From contig CM022302.1 of the NCBI GenBank assembly GCA_011799875.1, positions 299,099,048-299,163,047 of the forward strand: 64,000 nucleotides of DNA, written 5' to 3'. The stretch is from Thinopyrum elongatum (Eukaryota; Streptophyta; Magnoliopsida; Poales; Poaceae). The position numbers and the translations under genes were made by a program. Shown one piece after another: positions 34,920-46,739 of this stretch. Positions within the stretch are counted from its first letter, which is position 1, and the number at the start of each line of letters is the position of its first letter. Under the pieces are notes generated by a model. The model searched no databases, was not told the DNA's origin, and worked only from the letters and a program-made list of their open reading frames with translations.

Positions 34920-35480
34920 TCGGATCATTTTGTGCAGTTTCACTAAAATCGAGCTGAGCATCCCTGTGGCAAAGAAATTGAAGAAGTGTGATTAGAATAA
35001 GACTAGTGGGACTAGTTGATGAGACATAAACTCATCACAAATACAGTAGAAGCTAGTAGAGGTACATGCGGGGCAAAGAAGTTGAGAAATATCCACATGG
35101 AGATTTGTGGGCAGCTGGGGCAGTGGTGCAAGCCAGCTGTAAAAGATTGTACCTAAGGGATGTCAGGATGTAGCTAGAGGAGGGCAGCTAGAGGCGGCAA
35201 CTGCCCACGTCGCGATAGTGAGCAAGGGACGAAGGCAAATGCACCGGCTTTGTGAGAGAGAATGGCGGGGACCCCTGATCGGGACGCGCCGACAGTGGTT
35301 TTTCGCCGTCGGCGACGGCAACCACATCTACACAAAGCATCCACCCCTTCCCCCAGCGGACATGATCCGCCCGCATGTGTGACTAGAGATGTGGCCATAG
35401 TCGTTTTGTGTGAGAGAGTGTGAAGAGAGCAACCCCAGCAAGCAACCGTGTAGGCTCCTGGCTATGTATATAGTGGAGCG
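34920..35480 (-). pseudogene. Cassette B: TATA, exon 1, intron, exon 2 (antisense)
   Basis: On the minus strand TATA (CTATATACA, 35465-35473) lies below the conserved AGAGAAAAAGAAACCGCTCC block. Exon 1 contains ATG at 35398 with a 74-codon frame and ends at 35153 before GTACAA. The intron is 34964-35152 with a CACAG acceptor. Exon 2 begins GGATGCTCAGCTC. Cassette C has the same donor, acceptor and exon-2 start. The frame after ATG is not conserved in C, so coding is doubtful. It may be a non-coding transcript, a gene fragment or a decayed gene. It lies inside the inverted-repeat unit 34247-35657. Confidence 0.5.
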
Positions 35481-35689
35481 GTTTCTTTTTCTCTCCATAT
35501 GAACCTATTTATATTGCGTTCGTGCCACTGAAGAAAAAAAACTACTCTACCACGCGGTTATTATATGGGCAAAGAGTATAGGCTGTAATAATGACTAATG
35601 AGCCATCAAATCACGAGGCCCACCTTTCTCTATGTTTGACGGAGGAAGCAACCATCATTTCGCTCCTCGTTGAATATCCATCCGCTGCT

Positions 35690-36270
35690 ACCTCCGCAAA
35701 TAAATAAAAATCCGCTGCTACCTTCGCAGCATGGTTAATAATATAGCCATGTCAATCACGACGTAGAAATATCATTCACTGATACAATAGGGCTGACTCT
35801 AAGGCTGGTGATTTTTTTTTACTTTGTCTCTTTCTCTTTTTGTCTCATTTACTCATTTTACATAGGAGCACGTGTAGAGGATGGCTATTCCTTTCGATGG
35901 GACTTCTTCATGGGGTTTAAGACTAAGCAGCTCCAAATATTATTCCCGCTTCCCACCACTCTGAATCGTGCCATCTATGATACTCCCATTGCAACAATGA
36001 GGTCCACTAGGTCTAGCACGGCATGTAAGAAGAGACTGTCATGCAAAACATACATGCCTTCTTCCTCATACAGTATGTACTACTAGTAGTACTACTACTC
36101 GTTCTCCTATAAACCTTGTGCTTGGCATCTCAAAAGTATTAACCTTGCGCTTGGCTCTTCGCCGCTTTGGGAAGTCGAGCAATGATGGTACTACAGTATA
36201 TGGTTCTGGCTATCTAAGACCGATGAATTGCTGCACGTCCAACACGTGGGCGAGGGGTGAGGGAGAGTTC
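35690..36270. other. Unassigned sequence
   Basis: A short direct duplication (ATCCGCTGCTACCT with CCGC, 35678-35695 and 35710-35727) sits at the outer edge of unit B. Beyond that no gene, terminal repeats or known element was recognised. Confidence 0.3.
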
Positions 36271-36477
36271 GTACTACTATGTCAGTTTCAATATGGACTA
36301 CATACAGAGCAAAATGAGTGAATCTACACTCTAAAATACGTCTATATACATCAGTATTTGGAGTATGTACTAGTAGTTCATATTGAAATCTACGAAAAGA
36401 CATATATTTCAAACAATATGATAATCTCTCTAACCAAGGTAGGGATGAGGAGTATACGTCTAACGGAGAGAGTAGTA
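36271..36477. mobile_element. Degenerate Stowaway-like MITE
   Basis: 'ttcaatatggactacataca', then 'gcaaaatgagtgaatctaca' and 'ctctaaaatacgtctatata' are the core of a very common Triticeae mariner-type MITE. The right end still reads CGGAGAGAGTA; the left end is eroded and a foreign insertion interrupts the right arm near 36435. Confidence 0.65.
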
Positions 36478-36480
36478 AAA

Positions 36481-36705
36481 CTTTCTCCTCATCCTGCGAG
36501 CCACCGCGCGCGTGGGCGAGGGAGCAGGCATAGACGTAGTAAGCAAGCTTCTCCTCGTCCTGCGAGGCACCGCGTGCGTGAGCGAGGGAGCGGGCGTAGG
36601 CGTAGTAAGCAAGCTTCTCCTTGTCCTGCTACTCTGCGAGCTACCGCACCCATGGGCGGGGGAGAGGGCGTACTAAGCAAGCTTCTCCTCGTTCTGCGAG
36701 TTGAC
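36481..36705 (+). repeat. GC-rich minisatellite, about 3.3 units of ~68 bp
   Basis: Units contain AAGCAAGCTTCTCCT, then CGT.CTGCGAG, CACCGCG.GCGTG and GCGAGGGAGCGGGCGTA. They repeat from about 36481 to 36705 with small indels. Open frames on both strands here are a by-product of the repeat. Confidence 0.8.
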
Positions 36706-36770
36706 GGGACACATCAAAAGTAGTACAGAGCATCTCCAGTGTATAGAGACTTGCTCTAAGGTAGGCCCCA

Positions 36771-38371
36771 TGCTACTTCTTGAGCTTGCGTTGGTTTTTT
36801 CCTTGAAGAGGAAAGGGTGATGCAGCACAGTAGAGGTAAGTATTTCCCTCAGTTAAGAACCAAGGTATCAATCCAGTAGGAGAAGAACACACAAATCACC
36901 AACACCTGCACAAACAATCAAACAGTTGCACCCAACGTAATAAAGGGGTTGTCAATCCCTTCACGGTCAATTGCAAAAGTGAGATCTGATAGAGATAGAT
37001 AAACAAAAGATAAAATATTTTTGGGTTTTTTTGGTATATAGATCTGAAAATAAAAGATTGCAAAATAGTAGATCGGAAAGTATTATGATGGAAAATAGTA
37101 GATCAGAAAGTATTATGATGGAAAATAGACCCAGGGGTCATAGGTTTCACTAGCGACTTCTCTCATGAAGGCAAATAATACGGTCGGTGAACAAATTAAT
37201 GTCGAGCAATTGATAGAAAAGCGCAAAGTTATGACGATGTCCAAGGCAATGATTATGCATATAGGCATCACGTCCGTGTCAAGTAGACCGACTCCTGCCT
37301 GCATCTACTACTATTACTCCACACATCGACCGCTATCCAACATGCATCTAGAGTATTAAGTTCATAAAGAATGGAGTAACGCTTTAAGTAAGATGACATG
37401 ATGTAGAGGAATTAACTCAAGCAATATGATGAAAACCCCATCTTTTTATCCTCGATGGCAACAATGCAATACGTGTCTCGCTACCCCTACTTTGTCACTG
37501 GGTGAAATCACGCAAGATTGAACCCAAAGCTAAGCACCTCTCCCATTGCAAGAAAAACCAATCTAGTTGGCCAAACCAAACCGATAATTCAAAGAGAAAC
37601 ACAAAGATATTAAATCGTGCATAAAAAAATTCAGAGAAGATTCAAATAATATTCATAGATAAGCTGGTCATAAATCCACAATTCATCGGATCTCGACAAA
37701 CACACCGCAAAAGAAGATTACATCGGATAGATCTCCAAGAACATCAAGGAGAACGTTGTATTGAGAATCAAATAGAGAGAAGAAGCCATCCAGCTACTAG
37801 CTATGGACCCGTAGGTCTGAGGTAAACTACTCATCCATCTTCTGAAGGGCAATGGAGTTGATGTAGAAGCCCTCCGTGATCGATTCCCCCTCCGGCGGGA
37901 TGCCGGAAAAGGCCCCAAGATGGGATCTCACGGGAACAAAAGGTTGGGGCGGTGGAAAAGTGTTTTTCGTGGATGCCTCTGGTGGTTCTGGAATATTTGT
38001 GAATATATAGGAGGAAGAGCTAGGTCAGGGGAGTCCCGAGGGGCCCACAAGGCAGGGGCGCCCCCCTAGGGCGCGCCCTCCACCCTTGTTGCCACCTCGT
38101 GGCTCTTCTGACTTGGACTCCAAGTCCCCTGGGTGTCTTCTGGTCCAAGAAAAATCATCGTGAAGTTTTATTCCGTTTGGACTCCGTTTGGTATTCCTTT
38201 TCTGTGAGGCTCAAAAACAAGGAAAAAACAGAAACTGGCACTGGGCTCTAGGTTAATAGGTTAGTCCCAAAAATAATATAAAATAGCATATTAATGCATA
38301 TAAAACATCCAAAACAGATAATATAATAGCATGGAACAATAAAAAATTATAGATACGTTGGAGATGTATCA
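36771..38371 (-). repeat. 3' LTR of the antisense element
   Basis: 1601 bp, + strand TGCTACTTCTTGAGC to GGAGATGTATCA. On the minus strand it is preceded by the purine-rich CTTGGGGATGCT (38372-38385 region), the likely polypurine tract. It differs from the 5' LTR at scattered single bases. Confidence 0.88.
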
Positions 38372-41143
38372 AGCATCCCCAAGCTTAATTCCTGCTCGTC
38401 CTCGAGTAGGTAAATGATAAAAACAGAATTTTTGATGTGGAATGCTACCTAACATACTTATCCATGTAATTTTCTTTATTGTGGCATGAATGTTCAGATC
38501 CATAAGATTCAAAACAAAAGTTTAATATTGACATAAAAACAATAATACATCAAGCATACTAATAAAGCAATCATGTCTTCTCAAAATAACATGGCCAAAG
38601 AAAGTTATCCCTACAAAATCATATAGTCTGGCTATGCTCCATCTTCGTCACACAAAGTACTCAAATCATGCACAACCCCGATGACAAGCCAAGCAATTGT
38701 TTCATACTTTTGATGTTCTCAAACCTTTTCAACTTTCACGCAATACATGAGCGTGAGCCATGGACATAGCACTATAGGTGGAATAGAATATGGTGGTTGT
38801 GGAGAAGACAAAAAGAAGGAGATAGTCTCACATCAACTAGGCGTATCAACGGGCTATGGAGATGCCCATCAATAGATATCAATGTGAGTGAGTAGGGATT
38901 GCCATGCAACGGATGCACTAGAGCTATAAGTTTATGAAAGCTCAAAAAGAAACTAAGTGGGTGTGCATCCAACTTGCATGCTCACGAAGACCTAGGGCAA
39001 TTTTGAGGAAGCCCATTATTGGAATATACAAGCCAAGTTCTATAATGAAAAATTCCCACTAGTATATGAAAGTGACAACATAGGAGACTCTCTATCATGA
39101 AGGTCATGATGCTACTTTGAAGCACAAGTGTGGAAAAAGGATAGTAACATTGCCCCTTCTCTCTTTTCTCTCATTTTTTCTTTTGGTAGGCTTCTTTGGC
39201 CTCTTTTATTTTATTTGTGGGCTTCGTTGGCCTCTTTTATTTTTTCTTTCTCACATGGGACAATGCTCTAATAATGAAGATCATCACCCTTTTATTTACT
39301 TACAACTCAAGAATTACAACTCGATACTTAGAACAAAATATGACTCTATATGAATGCCTCCGGTGGTATACCATGATGTGCAAGTACTCAAGAGTGACAT
39401 GTATAAAAATTATGAACGGTGGCTTTGCCACAAATACTATGTCAACTACATGATCATGCAAAGCAATATGACAATGATGGAGCATGTCATAATAAAATGG
39501 AACGGTGGAAAATTGCATGGCAATATATCTCGGAATGGCTATGGAAATGCCATAATAGGTAGGTATGGTGGCTGTTTTGAGGAAGGTAAAAGGTGTATGG
39601 CATTGGCAAAAGTTGCGCGGTACTAGAGAGGCTAGCAAAAATGGAAGGGTGAGAGTGCGTATAATCCATGGACTCAACATTAGTCATAAAGAACTCACAT
39701 ACTTATTGCAAAAATCTATTAGTCATTGAAACAAAGTACTACGGGTATGCTCCTAGGGGGATAGATTGGTAGGAAAAGACCATCGCTCGTCCCCGACTGC
39801 CACTCATAAGGAAGCCAATCAATAAATACCTCATGCTCCAACTTCGTTACATAACGGTTCACCATACGTGCATGCTACGGGAATCACAAACTTTAACACA
39901 AGTATTTATATAATCCACAATTACTCACTAGCATGACTCTAATATCACCATCTTTATATCTCAGAACAAACATAAGGAATCAAACTTCACATAGTATTCA
40001 ATGCACTTTATATGAAAGTTTTTATTATATCCCTCTTGGATGCCTATCATATTAGGACTAAATTTATAGCCAAAGCAAATTACCATGCTGTTTAGAAATA
40101 CTCTCAAAATAATATAAGTGAAGTATCAGAGTTTCTATAAAATAAAACCACCGTCGTGCTCTAAAAAGATATAAGTGAAGCACTAGAGCAAAATTGCCTA
40201 GCTCAAAAGATATAAGTGAAGCACATAGAGTATTCTAATAAATCACGATTCACGTGTGTCCCTCTCAAAAGGTGTGTACAGCAAGGATGATTGTGGCAAA
40301 CTAAAAATCAAAGACTCGTATCATACAAGACGCTCCAAGCAAAACACATATCATGTGGTGAATAAAAATATAGCCTCAAGTAAATTTACCGATAGACAAA
40401 GATGAAAGAGGGGATGCCTTGCGGGGCATCCCCAAGCTTAGGATCTTGGTTGTCCTTGAATATTACCTTGAGGTGCCTTGTGAATCCCCTAGCTTAGGCT
40501 CTTGCCACTCCTTATTCCATAGTCCATCAAATCTTTACCCAAAACTTGAAAACTTCACAACACAAAACTCAACAGAACACTCGTATGATCTGTTAGTACA
40601 AGAAAATAAAATCATCACTTTTGGTACTGTTGTGAACTCATTATTTATTTATATTGTTGTAATATCTACTGTATTCCAACTTCTCCATGGTTCATCCCCC
40701 CCGATATTACCCATAGATTCATCAAAATAAGCAAACAACACAAAGAAAACAGAATCTGTCAAAAACAGAATAGTCTGTGAAGATCCAAATTGTTCTAATA
40801 CTTATGTAACTCCACAAATTCTGAAAAAATAGTAAAACATAGGAAATTTGTATATCAATATCGTGTAAAAAATTCAGGGTTTTTCAACGCTCTAATGAAT
40901 TAATAAAATTCTTTGACTGGACACAAAAGTTTCTGTTTTTCAGCAAGATCAAATCAACTATCATCGTAAGCCATCCCAAAGGTCTTACTTGGTACAAACA
41001 CTAATTAAAACACAAAAACACATCTAACCAGAGGCTAGATGAAAAATTTATTCAAAAAACAGAAAATAAAAATATTGGGTTGTCTCCCAACAAGCACCTT
41101 TCTTTAAAGCCTTTTAGCTAGGCATTGATAATTTTAATGATGC
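38372..41143 (-). other. Non-coding interior of the antisense element
   Basis: About 2.8 kb of AT-rich sequence without a convincing frame in either direction. A short repeated run, 'aaaagatataagtgaagca', occurs near 40165 and 40205, with a related 'ataatataagtgaagtat' near 40112. 'gcatccccaagctta' appears at 38373, at 40427 and near 41725. This is untranslated filler typical of non-autonomous elements. Confidence 0.6.
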
Positions 41144-42440
41144 TCACATGAAAAACAAGACTTGAAGCACAAAGAGAGCATCATAAAGTACGTGAAAAAC
41201 ACATCTAAGTCTAACATACTTCCTATGCATAGGCATCTTATAAGCAAACAAATTATCAAGACAAGCAAGATCTAGCATATGCAAGGAAGAAGAAAGAAAC
41301 AATAGCAATCTCAACAAATCGAGAGGTAAATTAGTAACATGAAAATTTCTACAACCATATTTTCCTCTCTCATAATAATTGCATGTAAGATCATATTCAA
41401 ATTCAACAATATAGCTATCACATAAAATTTTCTCTTTATGATCCTCATGCATGCAAAGTTGACACTCTTCCAAAATAGTGGGATCAACATAAAATAAAGT
41501 CATTACTTCTCCAAGCCCACTTTTATCAAAAATTTCATAAGATCGATTAATCTCCAAAATAGTGGGATCATTAATTCCTAAAGTTGACACTCTTCCAAAC
41601 CCACTTTCAATATTATAGCAAACATATTCATCATGAGGCTTAAATAAATTTTCAAGATCATAAGAAGCATTATCACCCCAATCATGATCATTGCAATAAG
41701 TAGAGGACATAGCAAAACTAGCATCCCCAAGCTTAGGGTTTTGCATATTATTAGCACAATTGACACTAATAAAATTTATAATAACATCATTTCAATCATG
41801 CTTTTGATTCAAGGAACTATCAAGTATGGGTGCAATAGCAATAATCTCATGTTTAACATAAGGAATTATAGCAAATTCGTCTCCATAAATATTGGCATCA
41901 TGGCCATAAGAATAGCAAGCATCATGTTCATCAAGGAATATTTCAATCAAATCATCGGAATTATAATTATCTATAGATTCATGCATATCATTATTTTCTT
42001 CCAAAGCAGTGGTCATTCTCTCAATAAATTCCTTAACATAGGCATTATGAGCATAGTTTTCATAACAATATTTAAGTATGTTAAAATTTTCAGATTTGTA
42101 GAGAGTAATATCATACTTTTCAATCAAAGAAGCAACTTCATAAGCACCCTTAAAAGCAACAAATTCTTCAGTTTGTTCGATATCATAGTAACTATAAACA
42201 CCCTTTTCATAAGAAGATAAGATTTCATTATCATTAAACTCACATAGGTAGGGAAGGTGCTTTTTAGGGTTCTTAGAGCAACAAGTAAAATCACAAAGTT
42301 CACAAAGATTCCAAGCATAACATAGCAAACAATTTATTTGATTCCATAAGAGTCTCCCTTTTTCAGACAAACGATGACGCACAAAATGAGCATGCTCATC
42401 TAAAGATTTTCCCTCAACTAAACTAGTTGGGGTTTCAGCA
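41144..42440 (-). pseudogene. Single unusual ORF of the non-autonomous element, one internal stop
   Basis: The minus-strand frame is open from about 42440 down to the TGA at 41792-41794 and then, in the same frame, to 41144. One stop thus splits a frame of over 400 codons; a single G-to-A change would explain it. The protein is acidic and rich in Asp, Asn, Tyr, Cys and His (DACYSYGHDANIYGDEF; YCNDHDWGDNASYDLE). It contains an internal repeat (GRVSTLGINDPTILE, then GEVMTLFYVDPTILE) and a hydrophobic C-terminal part. It has none of the motifs of Gag, protease, RT or integrase that I can recognise. Similar acidic ORFs occur in large non-autonomous Triticeae elements. Function is unknown. Confidence 0.6.
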
Positions 42441-42731
42441 CGAGCACATATGGATCAAAGATTATCCAAGTAAAAAACTTTAAGTGGATCCATAAACTTT
42501 GTTTCTGATTTTCAATAAACATACAATGATACCAAGCAAACAAGCAAACGAGCCAAGTAAGACATAAAGGTAAATGAAAGAAAGGCAAATAAAAGGTCAA
42601 ATCTTTTTGTATTTTTCTGGAAACGTTTTAGAAGTGGGGGAGAGGAAAACGAGAGGCAAATGGCAAATAATGTAATGCAAGAGATGAGAGTTTATGATGG
42701 GTACTTGGTATGTCTTGACTTGGCGTAGATC

Positions 42732-42749
42732 TCCCCGGCAACGGCGCCA
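42732..42749 (-). promoter_or_regulatory. Primer-binding site
   Basis: Minus-strand TGGCGCCGTTGCCGGGGA lies about 11 bases inside the 5' LTR end at 42761. This is a standard primer-binding sequence of many plant Gypsy elements; I recall it as pairing with tRNA-Asp. Confidence 0.8.
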
Positions 42750-42760
42750 GAAATTCTTCC

Positions 42761-44361
42761 TGCTACTTCTTGAGCTTGCGTTGGTTTTTCCCTTGAAGAG
42801 GAAAGGGTGATGCAGCACAGTAGAGGTAAGTATTTCCCTCAGTTAAGAACCAAGGTATCAATCCAGTAGGAGAAGAACGCACAAATCCCAACACCTGCAC
42901 AAACAATCAAACACTTGCACCCAACGCGATAAAGGGGTTGTCAATCCCTTCACGGTCAATTGCAAAAGTGAGATCTGATAGAGATAGATAAACAAAAGAT
43001 AAAATATTTTTGGGTTTTTTTGGGATATAGATATGAAAATAAAAGATTGCAAAATAGTAGATCGGAAAGTATTATGATGGAAAATAGTAGATCGGAAAGT
43101 ATTATGATGGAAAATAGACCCGGGGGCCATAGGTTTCACTAGCGGCTTCTCTCATGAAGGCAAATAATACGGTGGGTGAACAAATTACTGTCGAGCAATT
43201 GATAGAAAAGCGCAAAGTTATGATGATATCCAAGGCAATGATTATGCATATAGGCATCACGTCCGTTTCAAGTAGACCGACTCCTGCCTGCATCTACTAC
43301 TATTACTCCACACATCGACTGCTATCCAGCATGCATCTAGAGTATTAAGTTCATAAAGAACGGAGTAACGCTTTAAGTAAGATGACATGATGTAGAGGAA
43401 TTAACTCAAGCAATATGATGAAACCCCCATCTTTTTATCCTCGATGGCAATAATGCAATACGTGTCTCACTACCCCTACTTTGTCACTGGGTGAAATCAC
43501 GCAAGATTGAACCCAAAGCTAAGCACCTCTCCCATTGCAAGAAAAACCAATCTAGTTGGCCAAACCAAACCGATAATTCGAAGAGAAATACAAAGATATT
43601 AAATCATGCATAAAAGAATTCAGAGAAGATTCAAATAATATTCATAGATAAGCTGATCATAAATCCACAATTCATCGGATCTCGACAAACACACCGCAAA
43701 AGAAGATTACATCGGATAGATCTCCAGGAACATCAAGAAGAACGTTGTATTGAGAATCAAAGAGAGAGAAGAAGCCATCTAGCTACTAGCTATGGACCCG
43801 TAGGTCTGAGGTAAACTACTCATGCATCATCGGAAGGGCAATGGAGTTGATGTAGAAGCCCTCCGTGATCGATTCCCCCTTCGGCGGGATGCCGGAAAAG
43901 GCCCCAAGATGGGATCTCACGGGAACAGAAGGTTGCGACGGTGGAAAAGTGTTTTTCGTGGATGCCTCTGGTGGTTCTGGAATATTTGTGAATATATAGG
44001 AGGAAGAGCTAGGTCAGGGGAGTCCCTGAGGGGCCCACAAGGCAGGGGGCGCCCCCCTAGGGCGCGCCCTCCACCCTTGTCGCCGCCTCATGGCTCTTCT
44101 GACTTGGACTCCAAGTCCCCTGGGTGTCTTCTGGTCCAAGAAAAATCATCGTGAAGTTTTATTCCGTTTGGACTCCGTTTGGTATTCCTTTTCTACGAGG
44201 CTCAAAAACAAGGAAAAAACAGAAACTTGCACTGGCTCTAGGTTAATAGGCTAGTCCCAAAAATAATATAAAATAGCATATTAATGCATATAAAACATCC
44301 AAAATAGATAATATAATAGCATGGAACAATAAAAAATTATAGATACGTTGGAGACGTATCA
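42761..44361 (-). repeat. 5' LTR of the antisense element
   Basis: 1601 bp, the direct copy of 36771-38371. It ends in TGATACGTCTCC on the minus strand at 44361, followed by target duplication CCCCA. It holds the promoter expected for antisense transcription of the element. Confidence 0.88.
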
Positions 44362-44366
44362 CCCCA

Positions 44367-45170
44367 CATGGTTTGCCTCTTATCAAAGGAAAATACCACA
44401 ATGTATAAAGACTCTAACCAGCCTCTAAGGTGGGCCCTAGCAGAAATTTAAAAAGTATTGATTAGCACCACATTTGTCCAATCAGTAATATTTCTCTTGT
44501 ACTTTCTTATGCTTCCTAAGGCTGACAAGTGTGACCAGATGAATTCTTAAATTGTTAGAGGCAGCCTCTAAGGTTAGACGCGATGCTAGCCAATTTTTTG
44601 TTAGAGGCAGTTCATGGAATGTATAGAGGCCTGCCTCTAAGAGGAGAGAGAGGGCTTAGAGGCAACAAAAAGCATACATTGTGTATGCCCTAAGTGCCTA
44701 CTTTCCGGTCTATATGACTCAATTTGAAATCTCCTTAACCATAATAGATGCTGAGTGGTGGAGTAAATTTGTTACTTCCATAATTCGCAAAAGTACTGAG
44801 CATGTGAGATGGTGAACGGAGGGAGTACGATACCATTAGTACTACAGTTATTTTGGAAGGGTTGTAGTAGTCCCTCCCATTCACTTGTTCACATTTCAAG
44901 CTTCAATAAAAACGTTGCATGCAACAATTAAGAGAAACCTTAGCAATGGATGTACTCCCTCAATCCATATAGGGTCTAAAATGCATTTTGGAGGCTAACT
45001 TTGACCACATGTTATAGCAATAATATGACATGCAACTTACACAAATCTTACCATCAAATTTGTACGTGGTCATTGTACTGCTAACACATGCATGCGTTGC
45101 AATTAGTATGTATATGATACAGTAGTAAACACTCACTATCTAGTATACTAGTTCATTCATTGGTTTAGAT
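44367..45170. other. MITE-rich spacer
   Basis: The pre-insertion sequence around the element at 36771-44361 carries 'gagcatctccagtgtataga' on the left and 'cattgtgtatgccctaa' on the right, imperfect inverted ends of a small DNA transposon. 'gcctctaagg' recurs within it. Further right, CGGAGGGAGTA (44817) and ACTCCCTCAATCCATATAGG (44954) are single ends of mariner-type MITEs. No gene is seen. Confidence 0.45.
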
Positions 45171-45329
45171 GTGGAATTGAGGCCCATAAACCGGAGGGGA
45201 GGGAATATTATTTTCTGGAACCATCCCCATACAGTCATACTTGATGTTTCGGAGAAGGGTTATATGCCTTGCTGCAACAGTACCGTCCAATCTTCACGTG
45301 TGGTGTTTTTATTGGAAAATTATTACGAG

Positions 45330-46700
45330 AGGATTCTACGATGTGTGAAATGATGTGTTGTTCGTGCGTCCAGCTTACTACTATTGGAAAGGTGTGGCTT
45401 TGAGATGTGACTACTCATTAGTAGTATTCCTTGTGGTTGTGCACTCATAATTTAGAGCATGGCACGTGGACCCGGATGCTGGATGTCCCACATGTCGAGG
45501 AAAGGAAGTTCTGTGCTCCTAGAATGGTTTCTCGCAATGCTATCAACCTTTCAACATTTGTTTATATATACTGTGCTAGTAAATGTAATTTCTCAGCGAG
45601 ATAAAATTATCCTACTACAATGCTACGAAGCTTTCAGCTTTTCTTTCATGTGTCTTGCCTTGAAGGTTTTCTTGTTACAACATTCCAACAAAAACAAAGG
45701 AAACTAACATGCATGCTAATGCATATCAATGATTCACATATCAGACCCAATATTTACTTCACAACTTAAGACAAAGTTGTGAGAAGGTGTACAAATAAAG
45801 AAAAAAATGATTGATCAGGTACCTAAGTATGCTTTCATTTCCCGGCCACGGTGGACATGTTGGTAGCCATTTTCACACGGCTCGTTGATGCCCGCCAAGA
45901 CATGTAGCAGTTGGATGCATGCACCATCCCATCATTTTGTGCAGTTGCACTAAAATGGAGCTGAGCATCCCTGTTAACAAGGATATTGAATAAGTGTGAT
46001 TGCAATAATAGTGGCACTGTTGATGAAACATGGAAAGTACGCCGGCCGAGCTACAGTATGTTTTAGGCAAATAACTAGAGAAGATCCACATGCAGCGACA
46101 TGGGAAGATGCGCGGTGGAGCAAGGCCGGTTCCAGAGGAAGTTGTACCTGAGGGTCGTCGAGATGTAACCAGGAGGGCGGCGGCGGGTGGGATCTGCCCA
46201 TACTATGGCAGCGAGCAAGGGGCAAAGGCACTACCACGCTGGAGCTTGCTTAGAGAGAACGGCGGGTACCGTAGATCAGGACGCGCTGGCAGCGGGTTTC
46301 CTGCGTCGATGCTAGCGATCGGAGCAATGTTGCACATCGTTCCTTTCCGTCGGCGGACTAGATCCGGCCGGATCAGGGACCAGCGGTGAGAGAGAGAGTG
46401 GCCACCGCCATCTTGTGTGAGAGAGTAGAAGAGACCGACCCCAGAAAGCAAGCATTGAGCATCCTGCCTATATTATATAGTATAGTATAGTGGAGCGATT
46501 TTATTTTTTCTCTCCATAACAATTGGTTTATAATATGTACGTGCGCCATCGAGGAATAAAATCTTTTTTAAAATAACGTGTCAAGTCGTAATCTATTTGT
46601 TCGCCCGTGGTACATGATCCTGCATCAAGTGGACAACTAGTACACGTGTCAAATTACCACGTGGGCTGCCTTTTCATACAGAAATGAGCTCCACCGTGTA
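45330..46700 (-). pseudogene. Cassette C: TATA, exon 1, intron, exon 2 (antisense)
   Basis: Direct relative of unit B, about 11 kb away and in the same orientation. The 3' parts align (45450-45760 with 34370-34690, sharing GGATGCTGGATGTCCCA and TTTCTCAGCGAGATAAAAT). The exon 2/intron/exon 1 parts align too (45900-46530 with 34920-35500). The intron is 45971-46147 with GTACAA donor and AACAG acceptor. TATA-like sequence lies at 46471-46490. The minus frame 46203-46451 is not the frame used in B, so protein coding is unsupported. The outer parts resemble the inverted arms of unit B (GCGTCCAGCTTACT near 45369). Confidence 0.5.
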
Positions 46701-46739
46701 CCCGCGCGGGTGTGGTTGGGAAAGAGATGGGAGTACGTG

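Larger units (their letters stand above)
34247..35657 (-). mobile_element. Unit B bounded by ~70-bp inverted repeats (Mutator-like or foldback candidate)
   Basis: The left arm, 34247-34316, starts TGATGGTTGCTTCATCCGTC and ends GGTCATTATTAC. The right arm, 35585-35657, is its reverse complement with about 85% identity over the alignable parts. Similarity seems to extend outward about 25 bases on each side. The interior holds cassette B on the minus strand. Long degenerate inverted ends around gene-like sequence fit a Mutator-like element, but no 9-bp target duplication was found. Confidence 0.5.
36771..44361 (-). mobile_element. Complete LTR retrotransposon, probably non-autonomous (antisense)
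   Basis: Flanked by CCCCA at 36766-36770 and 44362-44366 (perfect 5-bp duplication). Both LTRs are 1601 bp (36771-38371 and 42761-44361), beginning TGATACATCTCC/TGATACGTCTCC on the minus strand. The 5' LTR is the right one: a primer-binding site, TGGCGCCGTTGCCGGGGA, is read on the minus strand at 42732-42749. The interior is only 4.4 kb and shows no recognisable protease, RT or integrase, just one unusual ORF. It therefore probably depends on enzymes from a related Gypsy element. The same LTR family occurs at 4622-7085. Confidence 0.9.

Noticed and set aside
41684..42220. 178-codon plus-strand frame rich in Ile, Asn and Phe
   Set aside because: It is the shadow of the antisense acidic ORF 41144-42440.
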